This document shows positions 23,241 through 34,319 of a stretch of DNA of 64,000 nucleotides, one piece after another. The DNA comes from Dillenia suffruticosa. Lineage: Eukaryota; Streptophyta; Magnoliopsida; Dilleniales; Dilleniaceae. The translations under genes and the position numbers were made by a program. The notes beneath the pieces are model-generated. The model was not told the DNA's origin and ran no database searches. It was given only the letters and a program-made list of their open reading frames with translations. The DNA is taken from the NCBI GenBank assembly GCA_033439265.1, contig JAVTVX010000024.1, positions 19,948,501 to 20,012,500 on the forward strand. The letters are read 5' to 3'. How positions within the stretch are numbered: position 1 is the first letter of the stretch; each line of letters starts with the position of its first letter.

Positions 23241-23843
23241 GAAGGTCGGTGCTCGCGGGAGGAAGGAGTAGCGGGGATGAAGCAGTGGCGGCGATGGATG
23301 GTGGGTTTGGACGAAGTTGAAGAGAGAGAGAGAGAAACAGAGAGAAACAAAGAGTGAGGTAGAGAGAGAAGACAGAGGGGGTCGGCTAGGTGGTGGTGAC
23401 GGTACCACCGGTGAGCGGTGGAGAGGATGGCAGAGGAGAAGGAGGGCGGCTGTGCGTGCGATGGAAGGAGAGAGCAGCGGGAGGGAGATGAAGAGACGGG
23501 AGAGGAAGAGATTAGAGCTAAAAGCCCTAATCACATTTGGAGGAGGTGTTGCGTTTTGGGCCAAAACGTAACAAACGCTTCCCTTTTTTTTCAATTATAT
23601 ATATATATGTGTGTGTGTGTGTATGTATAATTTCACACCTATATTTCGCCGTAAATGCAAATTTCATAAAAATGGGGCTTATTATGATTGCGAATATGGA
23701 AACTTAAAATATACCCAAAAATTTAAATTAAATACCCCAAAATCAAAAATCAATATAAATAAAATTTTTTTTCTCTATATATATATATATATTTCAAAAC
23801 TAGTACCCTTGTACAGACACCGCAATGTCGGTGTTACAACAAA

Positions 23844-26223
23844 GGTATGTTTGGGTAAGCGAAGAATTATTGACAAACTTCACAAATCCAGAATTTTGAG
23901 AGTATTAAAATTATTTTGTGTTCCCAGAATGTCACATGACAAGAGATAAAAAGTCATTGAGATAAAGGATCCCAACACCTAGACCTTTGTGTTTTTTGTC
24001 ATATCCTAGGAAACAACATAACTATGCCCGTAATTCTAATTTGGTATACCCATGGTGTTGGAGAAAAACAAAACAAGCATTGCCAAAGATAAATGAGAAA
24101 TATTGCCTAGAACTAGAGTGAGGGATACAATTTATAGTATACATGATAGTAAGAGCAGCTTTTCCTTAGAAGGGTTTTGGACAAGAAGAGGATACAAGAA
24201 ATGCTCAAACACTATATAGAATATGTCAATAATTTTATTCTGCTCTATTATTTTATTAAGAGGTACAAAGACAAGATCTTTGAATAACAGTACCTTGTTG
24301 AATAAGGAAATGGGTGAAGGTGCTAACTTTATATTTCACGACATTATCAATTCAATGGATTTCAATTTTGTAAGAAAACTGAGTCATGTTTGTAAACTTA
24401 GAGTAAACAAAAAGTAGTTTAGATCTGCGATATATAAAATGAATCTATATATAATGAGAAAAATCATTAACAAAAATCACATAATATCACGAGTCACCCA
24501 TGGTGTCATAATGGACAGGTTCTTAGATATTAAAATGAATCAAGTCAAAAGATATTGATGATACATAATCACTATTAGGAAAATAGAGGGCATGACCTTT
24601 GGATTGTTAACATGGAACACAATCAAACCTTTTACATGTAACATGACCCAAAGAGCTATTGAAAATTAACCATCTTAAACTAACAGTGGAAAAATGACCA
24701 AGACAAGAGTGCCATAGATGTCATGTAATAGCAATAACAACCAATTTGAATGGAAACGAAGAGAGATGGATTCAAATAGCCAACCAACCTTGCGCCCTAT
24801 CCTAAGGATTTCACTCGTCTATGGATCTTAATAGTACAACCATGTTTCGAGAAGAGTAAATCAACACTAAAATCACATACTTGTCCAACAAATATGAGAA
24901 TTAAAGAGAGTTTAGGAACAAGAAATATATGAGATAATGATAGATTATGTGGTTGACAAGTGCCTATACTTTGAACATGCATACTTAAATCATTAGTACT
25001 ATGAAGAACATGTAAAATAGAAGGAATAGTTGGAGAAGTAACTATAAATGAGTCAGAAGTCATATGATTGTAATAAGAAGAATCAAAGTACCATAAAGAA
25101 GAAGTACATAAGGTAACGGATACGGCAGGGGAGGAGAGAGTACCAGAGGTTGGTTGAAAGTGTTGAAGAAGTGTTTAAAAATCTTTTAAGAAAAATTTAA
25201 GAGAAGTACTCTCAATTGAGTTGTCAATAGCAATAATAGCAGTATAATGAATAACATGTAAAATAGAAGGAATAGTTGGAGAAGTAACTATAAATGAGTC
25301 AGAAGTCATATGATTGTAATAAGAAGAATCAAAGTACCATAAAGAAGAAGTACATAAGGTGACGGATACGGCAGGGGAGGAGAGAGTACCAGAGGTTGGT
25401 TGAAAGTGTTGAAGAAGTGTTTAAAAATCTTTTAAGAAAAATTTAAGAGAAGTACTCTCAATTGAGTTGTCAATAGCAATAATAGCAGTAGTAGTGGACT
25501 GAGTGTGAAAGAACCTAGAAAAATTACCTTGTCCAAAAATCTCTTTGAGTTATATCTTGTATTCAGAGATGTGATGACGACCCTTTTTGCAGTAGTTGCA
25601 AAATCCTTTCGATACTTCCTAGTTGAGTTTTGAAAAGGAGAAGATAGATGAACAAGTTCTGAGTGACAAGGACAACATCAACAGAAGGTGCAGACTTTTC
25701 CATGCGAAGAGGATTGAGACGAATCTTTTTTTTTTATTAACTTGGGCAAGGAATCTCAATGAAGAAGAGAGGTGCAAATGGACTCAAACTCATCTCTAAG
25801 GGTCATCAATAGGAACTAGATATGTTGTTGATCAAGAAAATTAGCATACATAACGATTGCATCAGTGTTAGGGCATACAGGATTTCCAAGGGCTAATCGA
25901 TCCCAAAACTCCTACAATGTAGATACATAATTATGGATTTTTTAGTCAGATTATTGTTGCATATGATGAAAACATCAATATAGTTGAAATTGATTGATAT
26001 CATCAAAGATAGGATATTGACTTTTTTAAAAATCTCATACCTCTTTAGCAGTGTCAAAATGTTAGAAGTCAAGGTTGATTGCTTGGACATAGGTATTTCG
26101 GAACCACGTCATAATTTGATGATTCATGCCATCTCAAGATATTAGACATTCTGCGAATACATCTTTTTCCTTATCTTTCTTTGGTATAAGTTTAGGTATT
26201 TCTTTGATGACAATACCCAAAGG
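23844..26223 (-). pseudogene. Copia gag to integrase relic
   Basis: From high to low coordinates the minus strand shows a gag part with an FCNYCKKGRHHI zinc-knuckle remnant (about 25570-25610). The protease/pre-integrase part (25063-24797) has LSLSHIFLVPKLSLILI and VGQVCDFSVDLLFSKHGC, the usual copia sequence after the protease. The integrase core (about 24560-24060) has FDLIHFNI, DTMGDS.YYVIFVNDFSHY and KAALTIMYTINCIPHS. Breaks are numerous. A tandem duplication lies inside it at 25007-25490. Confidence 0.78.
25007..25490. repeat. Near-identical tandem duplication, period 246 bp
   Basis: Bases 25007-25244 repeat at 25253-25490. I count about one mismatch in 238 aligned bases. The surrounding copia relic is heavily decayed, so this duplication is much younger than its host element, or is an assembly artefact. 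Confidence 0.9.
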
Positions 26224-26228
26224 AGCCT

Positions 26229-26368
26229 TGTAATACCGACATTGCGGTGTCCGTACAAATGTACTACTTTTGAAATATATAATTATACAAAAAAAAGGGA
26301 GAGGAAGCGCTGCATTTTGGGCCAAAATACAACGCTTCCCCAAATTTAGGAATTAGGGTTTAAAACCC

Positions 26369-26408
<40 letters not shown>

Positions 26409-28927
26409 TCTCTCTCTTTCTCCCCTACTCTTCATCTTCCCACGGCCGCCGCTGTTTCGCGCCTCTCCGTCGCGACCCGCCACCACCCAACGGCTGTCAC
26501 CACTCTCTCTCCATTTCAATCCCTCTCTATCTCTCTTTACCTCTCGCTGTCTCTCTCTCCTTTCGCTGTTCGTGATCTCTCTCGTGATCTCTCTCCCTCT
26601 CGATCTCCTCCGCCGTGCGCTTCCGTCGCACGCCACCACCGCGAGCGCGTCACAGCCACAGCCGCAGCTGCCCCTCTATTCTTGCGAGCGCGCCAGCGCC
26701 CGACTACCCGCAGAAGCCACAGCGCGCGACTGTAGTAGTTCCCTCTCCCTCCAACGCGCGCCAGCTCCGCAACAGCATGCCAGCCTGCGAGCGCGTGGCC
26801 TTCCCCCGAGTGCGCCATAGCTCGCGACTGCTGTCCCAGCCTGCAAGCCCGCGATGGCCAGCGATAGAACGTGACAGCCCGCGAGTCTCTGTGTAGGTAA
26901 CTGACTCAGGGTTTTGATTTTTGTTCTAAATGCTTAGACCTAACTAATAAATTTTGTCTTGATAGAGATTATTGCAGATTTTGGAGTGATTGAGGAGACA
27001 TTCGAACGAAAGCTAGGTCTGCAATCCGAGGAACCCTGGGTGAGAAATGAAATCTCCTCAACATTTGAATTAATTTTGTCGAAATTAAGTTGAATTTAGT
27101 ATCGAAAATTGTATATATATATTCTGAAATACGTTAAATTTGAGAAAAATTAGAAAAATGAGAAATATTAGAAATTTGATCATTTGTGAGCCAAATAATT
27201 CAAAATTTATGAAATAGGAATATAGAAAGGAGATAGTGTAAATTAATATTGTATTAATTAGGAAAGAAAATAGAAAATCCGTTAATAGGCTACTATCTGA
27301 TGTTAAATTGTGAAAATCTGATTAGGTTGATCTTTTTGGAGACTCAAGGAGTCAGATTGGATAATTTTTAAAAATAGAGAGTGACCACCCTCCCTAGGAA
27401 AATGAGTGGGACCCTAATCTCTTACATGAAATAGTGAAACCTGATTTTATCGTATTTTTAACAAAATATGCTTTTGATATGTATTGTCTCGACGTATGGA
27501 ATTGAAATTCAAATCTATTTTGTGATTATTGGAGTGTCGTACTTATGTTTTTTACGATTATGCATCCATGTTTGAAATAAAATGAAATTGTGCAATGATT
27601 TAAGAAACGAAATGTTTTCTATTCTATCATCGCATTGGTTTGTTGAATTTAAATGATTTCGATGAAATATATTGGCACACGGATTTGAATTGTTTTGAGG
27701 ATATGATGAGATGATTTGGCTATGTGGGTTGGATGCCTACTAGATTGAGATGATATGATGATATGACATTATTTGATAAATTTTGTAGCTACGAAAGGCG
27801 TTTGTAGAGATACCGGGTTGCCCGAATACGCTTCTGCATGAGGTATCTGTAAACGTCATATGTCTAATGGCTATAGGCGCAACCGGTTGAACCCACGTAA
27901 AGGGGAGGACGTCTGTGACGCCACTGTCTAGCACCGGACGGGGTCCTATACACGATGATGAGCTAGCCCCAGCGAACTCGTGGCCAACATCGGGGTAAAG
28001 AGCGACTTTTGAACTTTATGCATAATAAAACCCCCGATACGTCTATCATTGGTCATGGTTAACCTTCGCCAGGATCCTTTCGGCTTGCTTTATGATCTAC
28101 TTAATTGTAAATGGATGCATATATGTATGTTATCATGTGAATGATTAAATGAGTTCATTTTAACGAACATATCATGATTTGCTGCAAAATTTGAATTATT
28201 GGTTAAGAATGATATCATTTGACACTCCAATATTCACCTATACTATTAGTACTTGAGATTAATCCCCTCACTCACTGGGTATCTTCTTTGATACTCAACC
28301 CTCTTCTTTCCCTCCTCAGACAGGATTATTGTGCTAGAGCGACGCTTTGGGCTCTAGAGGATTTGGTAGCTCGTTGACGGATTTGAGTGTTTTTCGATGG
28401 TGAGATTTAAATTAAGTTGAGATATGAGCTCCGCACCTTATTTTCGACCCTGTGAGGTCTTAATTTTGAGATCCTTAGTTGACCGTGTATTTATTATGGG
28501 ATTGACTATATAATTTATGTATATTTATTTATGAAACTCTCATATTTCATTTACATTAAGACAAATTGTAGTGTTTGAATGTCAATTTGGGAAATTGGTT
28601 GTAAATTGTATAAAACTTAAACCCGCTCAGTGTGGCGGCTGCTCATACTCTAGTTGGACATGACAGTAGAGGTCTGTGGCTAGAATTGTTGGTAATTTAC
28701 TTAGTCTAGCGTTATCCTGGATGTCTGTTGTGGTTGGTGGGTTGTTGTGAGGTCGGGATGGCCATTTTGTTTTATTTACATGATGATTTTAAATTATACA
28801 GGTTTAAACAGATTTATTTGTATATGGGAGACTTCCGATTTATGGAAAAGTTTTGCCTGATTTTCTGTAAAAATACAGTCGGTATTCAGCACAACGGGTA
28901 GTTACGACCCCGGTTCGGGACGTGACA
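26229..28927 (+). mobile_element. Solo LTR, Ty3/gypsy Tekay/Del-like, plus orientation
   Basis: This 2699-bp unit starts TGTAATACCGACATTGCGG and ends GGTTCGGGACGTGACA. It is flanked by a perfect 5-bp duplication AGCCT (26224-26228 and 28928-28932). Its ends and many interior blocks match 20457-23838 in reverse complement, for example the CTGATTTTCT.TAAAAATA block near the 3' end. A (CT)n run lies at 26376-26404, and a GC-rich segment at 26440-26890 gives spurious ORFs on both strands. It interrupts the start of copia gag. Confidence 0.87.
26351..26373. repeat. 23-bp perfect inverted repeat containing telo-box sequence
   Basis: Two 11-bp arms, AATTAGGGTTT and AAACCCTAATT, flank one base. AAACCCTAA is the plant telo-box, common in 5' regions of highly expressed plant genes, and here lies in the early part of an LTR just before the (CT)n run. 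The sister LTR has a degenerate version near 23510-23535. Confidence 0.7.
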
Positions 28928-28932
28928 AGCCT

Positions 28933-29035
28933 ACCTTTAAGAAAGCTACACATTTTTTCAACTTGCAAATCATAATTGGATCCGTCAAATGTGACATTAA
29001 TTGGTTAAAGAATGTATTGAGAGAGTTTGAAAACA
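28933..29035 (-). pseudogene. Copia gag N-terminal relic
   Basis: The minus strand reads FDGSNYDLQVEKMCSFLKG, matching the FDGSNYxxWxxRMxxFL signature at the start of copia Gag. It links to the gag part at 26223 across the solo LTR, since both sides share AGCCT. Confidence 0.75.
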
Positions 29036-29764
29036 CCCATAGTGCACACAAGAATGAAATGTTTAATAACAAGGCTTAAAGATCACGAGAGAAGGGAACA
29101 AAGCCTATCCGTAGGACTAGAATTTGGCAAATCTAACTCTAGAATTGAATTCAGAACAATCGAAAACTTTAGAAATCAGTTCAATTGATGAGAGAACTGA
29201 ATTGTGGTTAAAGTTATTATCAACAATTGAACTGAATTGTTTGAACCGAACCAAAGCTGGGACTATTGTTTGGCCTGACATGGCATGAATTTTGATGTGA
29301 CATCTATGTGGAAGCTAGTGTGGTGGAGTTGAGATCCAAATTGCTAGTGTAGCAAGACACGTAGCATTAACTCAATGACATGTAGCGTTGACCAGATAAC
29401 TCACAACCAATTAGAAAACAGAGGAGGTTGACCGAGTGTGATGCAGCTTAGAGTAGCAAAGGAAAAGTAAGGATCAAAACAACATCATTCTGGTCTTGTT
29501 AGAGCAAAACGTCATTTAAATTGTCTTAAACCTCTCTATAGTAGTTTTTGTAGAATAATAACCAAGCCCTTTTAGGGTCATGAGAGCACATGGAAGGGTT
29601 TTTTACGGTCCAGTTTATGCCATTGTGATTGTCTTGAGGAGTATAACAGTTTGGTATATACCAAAAGTCTATTGGATGATCTGATGAGCAGTAGAAAATC
29701 TCAATAGTGGACCAAAAAATCCTAAATATTTTACAATCTTTTTACAAAGGGAACTTTAATACCA

Positions 29765-29985
29765 TGAAGTTTTGTATAAATAAAGCTTTGTACAAGAGAA
29801 TCTTCATACCATAGAGTCTATACAATGAAGGGAATTATTCATAATAATAAGATAATCAAATCTACACAAAGTACTACGTCTTTTTTTTACTTTCCCACAT
29901 ACACATTAATTTAGGGTTTGACAAAGATGGTAAGATTATGTTGACATATGTTAACAAACCCTATGTAAATATACATGATCGTAAG
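29765..29985 (-). repeat. 5' LTR of the minus-strand copia relic (approximate)
   Basis: It aligns with about 18520-18690. Read on the minus strand it begins near TGTTAACATATGTCAACA and ends ACAAAACTTCA, directly followed by TGGTATTAAAGTTCC, close to the copia tRNA-Met primer site TGGTATCAGAGC. About 730 bp between this site and gag start (29036-29764) is leader sequence in which I recognise nothing else. Confidence 0.5.
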
Positions 29986-30339
29986 TAATTTAAATTATTC
30001 AAGAAACTAGAGTTCTTTCTTGAAATGTAAGCTTAATAGATTGTAATTTATACGCTTTAACTTTTTCAGTTTTTATCCAATAATCACTGCTTAATCATAT
30101 CTCTAAGATTATAATCACAAGAAGACAATTAATTTTGTGTACTACTTTACGGGGATTGTTGAGTAAAATAAGTTTTGATAATTATTAGAATTAATAAAAA
30201 TTGATTTTGGACTAATTAACCTAAATTAGAAAGAAATAAGTAAAATTGTTAAAATTGAATTTTGTATAGCAAAGTCGCCTTCGTCATATAGTACAAGTCG
30301 ACCTACGGGCACGAATAAGAGAAAATTAGCTAAATACAA

Positions 30340-30800
30340 ACACCTAAGGTGACCCAATCTTAAACACAAGACGACCTAAGAAGATAAGTTTCGGAAATCT
30401 AAGTCTGCATAATTCCTAAGGCTACCTAACCTTTGACACAAGATGACCTAATAAATATGGGTCTCAAAAGTCTAAGTCTGCACAACACCAAGGCGACCCA
30501 ATCTTAAGTACAAAACGACCTGAGGAAGACATGCCTCAGAAGTCTAAGTTTACACAACACCTAAGACGACCCAACCTTAAGCACAAGATGACCTGAGGAA
30601 GACAAGTCTTAAAAATCTAAGTCTGCACAATGCTTAAGGCAACCTGACCTTTAACATAAGACGACCTGACAAATATGAGTCATAGAAGTTTAAGTCTCCA
30701 CAAATCTAAGATGACCCAAACAATTGCACAAAATGTCCTAAGGAAATCATGTCTCAGAAATTAGTATCTGCACATACTCAGGGCAACCTAACTATAGATA
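30340..30800 (+). repeat. 72-bp tandem array in the 5' LTR
   Basis: Units of the type CCTAAGGCGACCCAATCTTA...CACAAGACGACCTGAGGAAGA...TCTAAGTCTGCACAA repeat at about 30344, 30417, 30488, 30560, 30633 and 30707. The array is flanked by GTCGCCTT / AAGGCGAC motifs (for example about 30267 and 30958). Confidence 0.8.
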
Positions 30801-31483
30801 CAAGATGACCTGACCATAGAAATCAAAAAGGCACAAGTCGATCCAATGGAAACAGCAAGATGACCTGACAATGAATAGTCACAAAAATTTGAGTCTGAAA
30901 TTAAGGCAAGATGACTCACAGTTTATCCAAGACAACCTATCTAAGGATTTCATGTGTATAAGTCGCCTTGTAAATTAAAATTCAATATTAAGGCGACTTA
31001 ACATTTTTATAAGAAGATTTGTATATTGGGAAGACTACTTATAATGTAGACAAGTTCTCATATCTCTCACATCTCAATATTTGACAAGTAGACTTGAGCA
31101 ATCGACAAGCCAACCCAAGATTTCAAAATACAAAAACCAAGTCTGCTTGAAGTTTCAGGAGATCGACTCAATGTGTCTAACGTCCATTTGTTTAGAAAAG
31201 TTGTATCGAATTAAATGGACAATTCACCAACCACTGCAATGCATTCAATGGACTTCAATGGCTAAATCTTTTTCTCTGACTATAAGTATAACTCAGTGAT
31301 GAAGAAGAAGGTAATCTTTTCGCAAAAAACCTACACTTCATTTTAAACATGACTCTGTTTTTCATAAACATCTTGTACTACTATAAGCATTGTCTGAAAA
31401 CCAAAATTGCTATCTATTTGTTGTTTGTACTCTCTATCTATTGTAAAAAGATCAGAATAGTTGCATTTGTGATCTAGGGCTTG

Positions 31484-33917
31484 TGTGACGACCCGTTATC
31501 CAGGCGTCGCACCCCCTAGTAAAAGGAGATAAACATGCAAATGCGGAAATAATCAACCTAATTAAAATGCGACGTCTAGACTCGTGACAATCGCACTCCC
31601 CGTGTGTGATAACACGGAAAGAGATTTATATTAAAAGAAAATAAATCGCTTGTTCTTTTAAAAAAAAATAACGGTAAAGTCTCCCCTATTTAGTGACTAT
31701 TTAGTCACCTGGGGTTAATATAAAACTTGATAAAACATTCAATTCACTTGAAATACCGAACAAACGGTATTAATGGCTCTCCCAATCATCCAATAACACA
31801 TTACAGAATATAGTTTCAATATAGACCAAAACTATACATATAAGACCCTCCTTGACCTCTAACTATTCATTTACATATAAAAAGTACTCATACAAACCCA
31901 AAAGAAATACAAAAGCAACATCTCTTAGTATTACAAGTAGATCGCAAAAGAGTAGGGAATGAAATCTCTTGGCTCAAAGGCTTCTACCCTGCGGTTCTCT
32001 CTCGTTTCCCTGATTATCTGAAAACAAAAATATCGGAGTCAGTACAAGCTGAGTAAGTACATAGGGAACAATGGCAAGCAAAACAAGCAAATAGGTACAA
32101 GAATATTATTATCACTATGTAAAAATCGGAATCATAACAAGGTATACCAAGGATGCACACTAAGTCAAAAGGACAATCTCAATTGCCACATTTGAAACCA
32201 TTATACTTTTTTCATCTTTATTGTTCCAATTTAATTTGACATTTAAAGAAAAAAATGAAGTGTCGAACCAAACTATTGTATGAGGGTCTGAAGAGCAAGC
32301 CAAAAATTCGGTATTCCTAAATAAAATTTAGGTCTTTTTAAGTTAAACACCTCAAACACTTCACCTGTTTCTAATTCCATCCTCCTAGGGAGAAGAGATA
32401 CATCCACAGTTCCTCAAGTTTTGCCCACAGGTTTTGCAAATTTTTCAAAACTTTATATACCAACTGTACTCCATAAGCTTCGCCTGCAGGCTTTGTTAAG
32501 CTTTCAAAGTAACCAATATATTATCACTTTCTCTTCATATTACTTCCTCTTGACATGATTAATGATCACAAAAAAAACCCAATTGATCACAAGAATTACA
32601 TAGAATTCATAACAGGATTCAATACCAATTACACAAAGAAAATTACAACAAACAATGTTAAACTCAAAATTCACAATGTAATTTGCATAGTTATAAAAAA
32701 ATAACATAGCAGACAGAAACAGAGTTTTCTGCAGAAAACGTGGCACTTTGAAAATTCACCATAAATTTATTTCTCAATGAACTTCTTTGACTTTTATATC
32801 ATTTTAAATTTATGGAAGTTTAGTTTCTGTAGAAGAAAACCCTACTCAATTTGCAGTTGTGCAGAAAAAGATATTGAATAAACAACAAGGTATGGTCACA
32901 CTGTGAATAGAACAGTTTTTCTGCAGAAATCATACTATTTCAAAAATTTACCAAATATTCATTTATTCACAAAACTCTTTGAATCCTATGTCATTTTAAA
33001 GATATGGGAGTCTAGTGTTACCAGGAGAAAACCGTACTCAATTTTGAGTTATGTAGAAAAAGATATTGAATAGATAATAGGACATGGTTAGGCTGTCCAG
33101 TTTACAAAATATTTAGGGTTTCATTTAAGAATGGGATTTTCTCTTCCCTAATCCATTTCCTCCAATTTCCAATAATATAATTATATCAAAAATATGTTAT
33201 GTAGCATTATTATGCATCAATTTAACAAACACATACAAAATACCTATCTCAAATATGCAATTCCTTCTTGAGTTTTCCTTTCTTCTCTCTCTAAGCTTTC
33301 CTTGGATTTCTACCAAAGTGAACCTTGAAGTGAAAAAGAGAAAGTTCTCTATATGTTAACCCTAGCATACTTATCTCTCTACCAAGGAGTGTTGAAAACG
33401 AACTTTAGGAAAAAGAAGATAGAGGCCGAAAATGAACCTTGAAGAGAAAGTTCGTTATGTTTAAATCTCTTTTTCCATACTTATCTCTCTACCAAAGTGG
33501 AATATGGGGCCCAAGTATGGTGAGTTTCAAAGGTAAGGGTGTCATGTGTTAACTAATGAAATTTCATGGTGTCCCCAAATTATTTTGGTTTTATTTTTTT
33601 CTTTTCTTTTTCTTTTTCTTTTTCTTTTTCTTTTTCTTTTCCTTTTGTGGGTTTTACACCAAACCCTAATTTGGTTCTCTTGCGGCACTATTTCAATCAT
33701 TTTCATTCGTTGCTATGTTCCACAGTCTATGCTAAGTTTAATATATCTGACCTCTATTTAAAATCATAAATATAAAAATTGAAATATGCATCGCAAATGC
33801 TTCTAACATCATAGTGCAGCAAATTTATTACATTGCGAAATAACGAATTTAAGCATGACAAGTAGGAATGCAAACGAAAATGCATGTATTAGTGTTTTCT
33901 AAGAACGGGACCTTACA
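31484..33917 (-). mobile_element. Solo LTR inserted in the copia 5' LTR
   Basis: This 2434-bp unit starts TGTGACGACCCG and ends GGGACCTTACA. It is flanked by a perfect 5-bp duplication GCTTG (31479-31483 and 33918-33922). The undisturbed 3' LTR of the copia element reads straight through the empty site, GGGCTTGAGTG. There are no retroviral domains inside. Read on the minus strand it opens TGTAAGGTCCCG and closes CGGGTCGTCACA, like the other two solo LTRs, so I infer a related Tekay/Del-type family in minus orientation. The 32540-32746 and 33546-33769 ORFs are not genes. Confidence 0.9.
33594..33642 (+). repeat. (CTTTTT)n simple repeat
   Basis: About seven copies of a CTTTTT hexamer lie inside the solo LTR. 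Confidence 0.9.
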
Positions 33918-34258
33918 GCTTGAGTGTTGACAAGAGAGAGAGATTAGTTTAAGTTTTACTTGCTCTTGTGAAAAGCAAGTGAAAGTATTTGAAAAATACT
34001 TGTATGGTTTACTATCACCTTGAGAAGATAATTTGTAAATTGTAGAATAGTGGATTTAAAAATCTAGATAAAGTCTGGGAGTAGATATACACCAAGAAGG
34101 TGGAACCACTATAAATTGTATGTGTCAATATCCCTTCTAAGTCCTTTTTCTTGTTGAACAAATTATAATAGGTCTTTGTTTTTTAATAATTCAAAAATTA
34201 GTCAAAACAGTTTAATAACTAATTCACCACATTTATCTTATTACTTTTAGTGTCTACA

Positions 34259-34276
34259 AGTGGTATTAAAGCATGT
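34259..34276 (+). other. Primer-binding site of the second copia element
   Basis: TGGTATTAAAGCATG starts two bases after the 5' LTR. Copia elements use the initiator tRNA-Met site TGGTATCAGAGC. Confidence 0.7.
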
Positions 34277-34319
34277 CTTTTGGAAATTGTTTAACAAGCT
34301 CAGAAGTAAAGATCAAAGA

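Larger units (their letters stand above)
20457..23838 (-). mobile_element. Solo LTR, Ty3/gypsy Tekay/Del-like, minus orientation
   Basis: This 3382-bp unit starts TGTCACACCCCGAACC and ends CGGTGTTACA. It is flanked by a perfect 5-bp duplication ACAAA (20452-20456 and 23839-23843), and the copia coding sequence continues on each side. Terminal blocks match, in reverse complement, those of 26229-28927. TG...CA ends, the 5-bp duplication and no internal domains define a solo LTR, the product of recombination between two LTRs. Large LTRs starting like this are common in plant Tekay/Del chromoviruses; that family call is inference. Long ORFs in its GC-rich part (23148-23630) are not genes. Confidence 0.85.
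18486..29985 (-). mobile_element. Ty1/copia retrotransposon relic (minus strand), split by two solo LTRs
   Basis: Parts appear in order from high to low coordinates. A short LTR lies at about 29765-29985, then a TGGTATTAAAG-type primer site. Gag start follows at about 28933-29035, gag and zinc-knuckle at about 25500-26223, protease and pre-integrase at about 24800-25060, integrase at about 23844-24600, reverse transcriptase and RNase H at about 18840-20451, and the second LTR at about 18486-18795. Two solo LTRs, at 20457-23838 and 26229-28927, cut it into three pieces; removing them leaves a normal copia length of about 5.4 kb. The copy is heavily decayed, with well over ten breaks, and is older than both solo-LTR insertions. 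Confidence 0.82.
30157..34258 (+). repeat. 5' LTR of the second copia element (interrupted)
   Basis: About 1663 bp of LTR remain when the inserted solo LTR and one target copy are set aside. U3 carries a 72-bp tandem array and a TATAAGTATA box at about 31281, matching TATAAATATA at about 43303 in the 3' LTR. The 31081-31299 ORF is LTR sequence. Confidence 0.88.

Noticed and set aside
23148-23630. Arg/Glu-rich and Ser/Pro-rich proteins
   Set aside because: They are translations of a GC-rich, GA/CT-rich LTR block in several frames on both strands, with no conserved motif.
26346-26896. Arg-rich proteins on both strands
   Set aside because: Same reason: GC-rich LTR block of the sister solo LTR, low complexity.
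20457-28927. One large Mutator-like or foldback transposon with inverted ends GTCACACC...GGTGTGAC
   Set aside because: Each half has its own 5-bp duplication and TG...CA ends, and copia coding sequence lies between them, so two solo LTRs explain it better.
30340-30800. CRISPR-like array
   Set aside because: Units are degenerate over their whole 72 bp without unique spacers, and lie in both LTRs of a retrotransposon.
33546-33769. Phe/Leu-rich peptide
   Set aside because: Produced by a (CTTTTT)n repeat inside a solo LTR.
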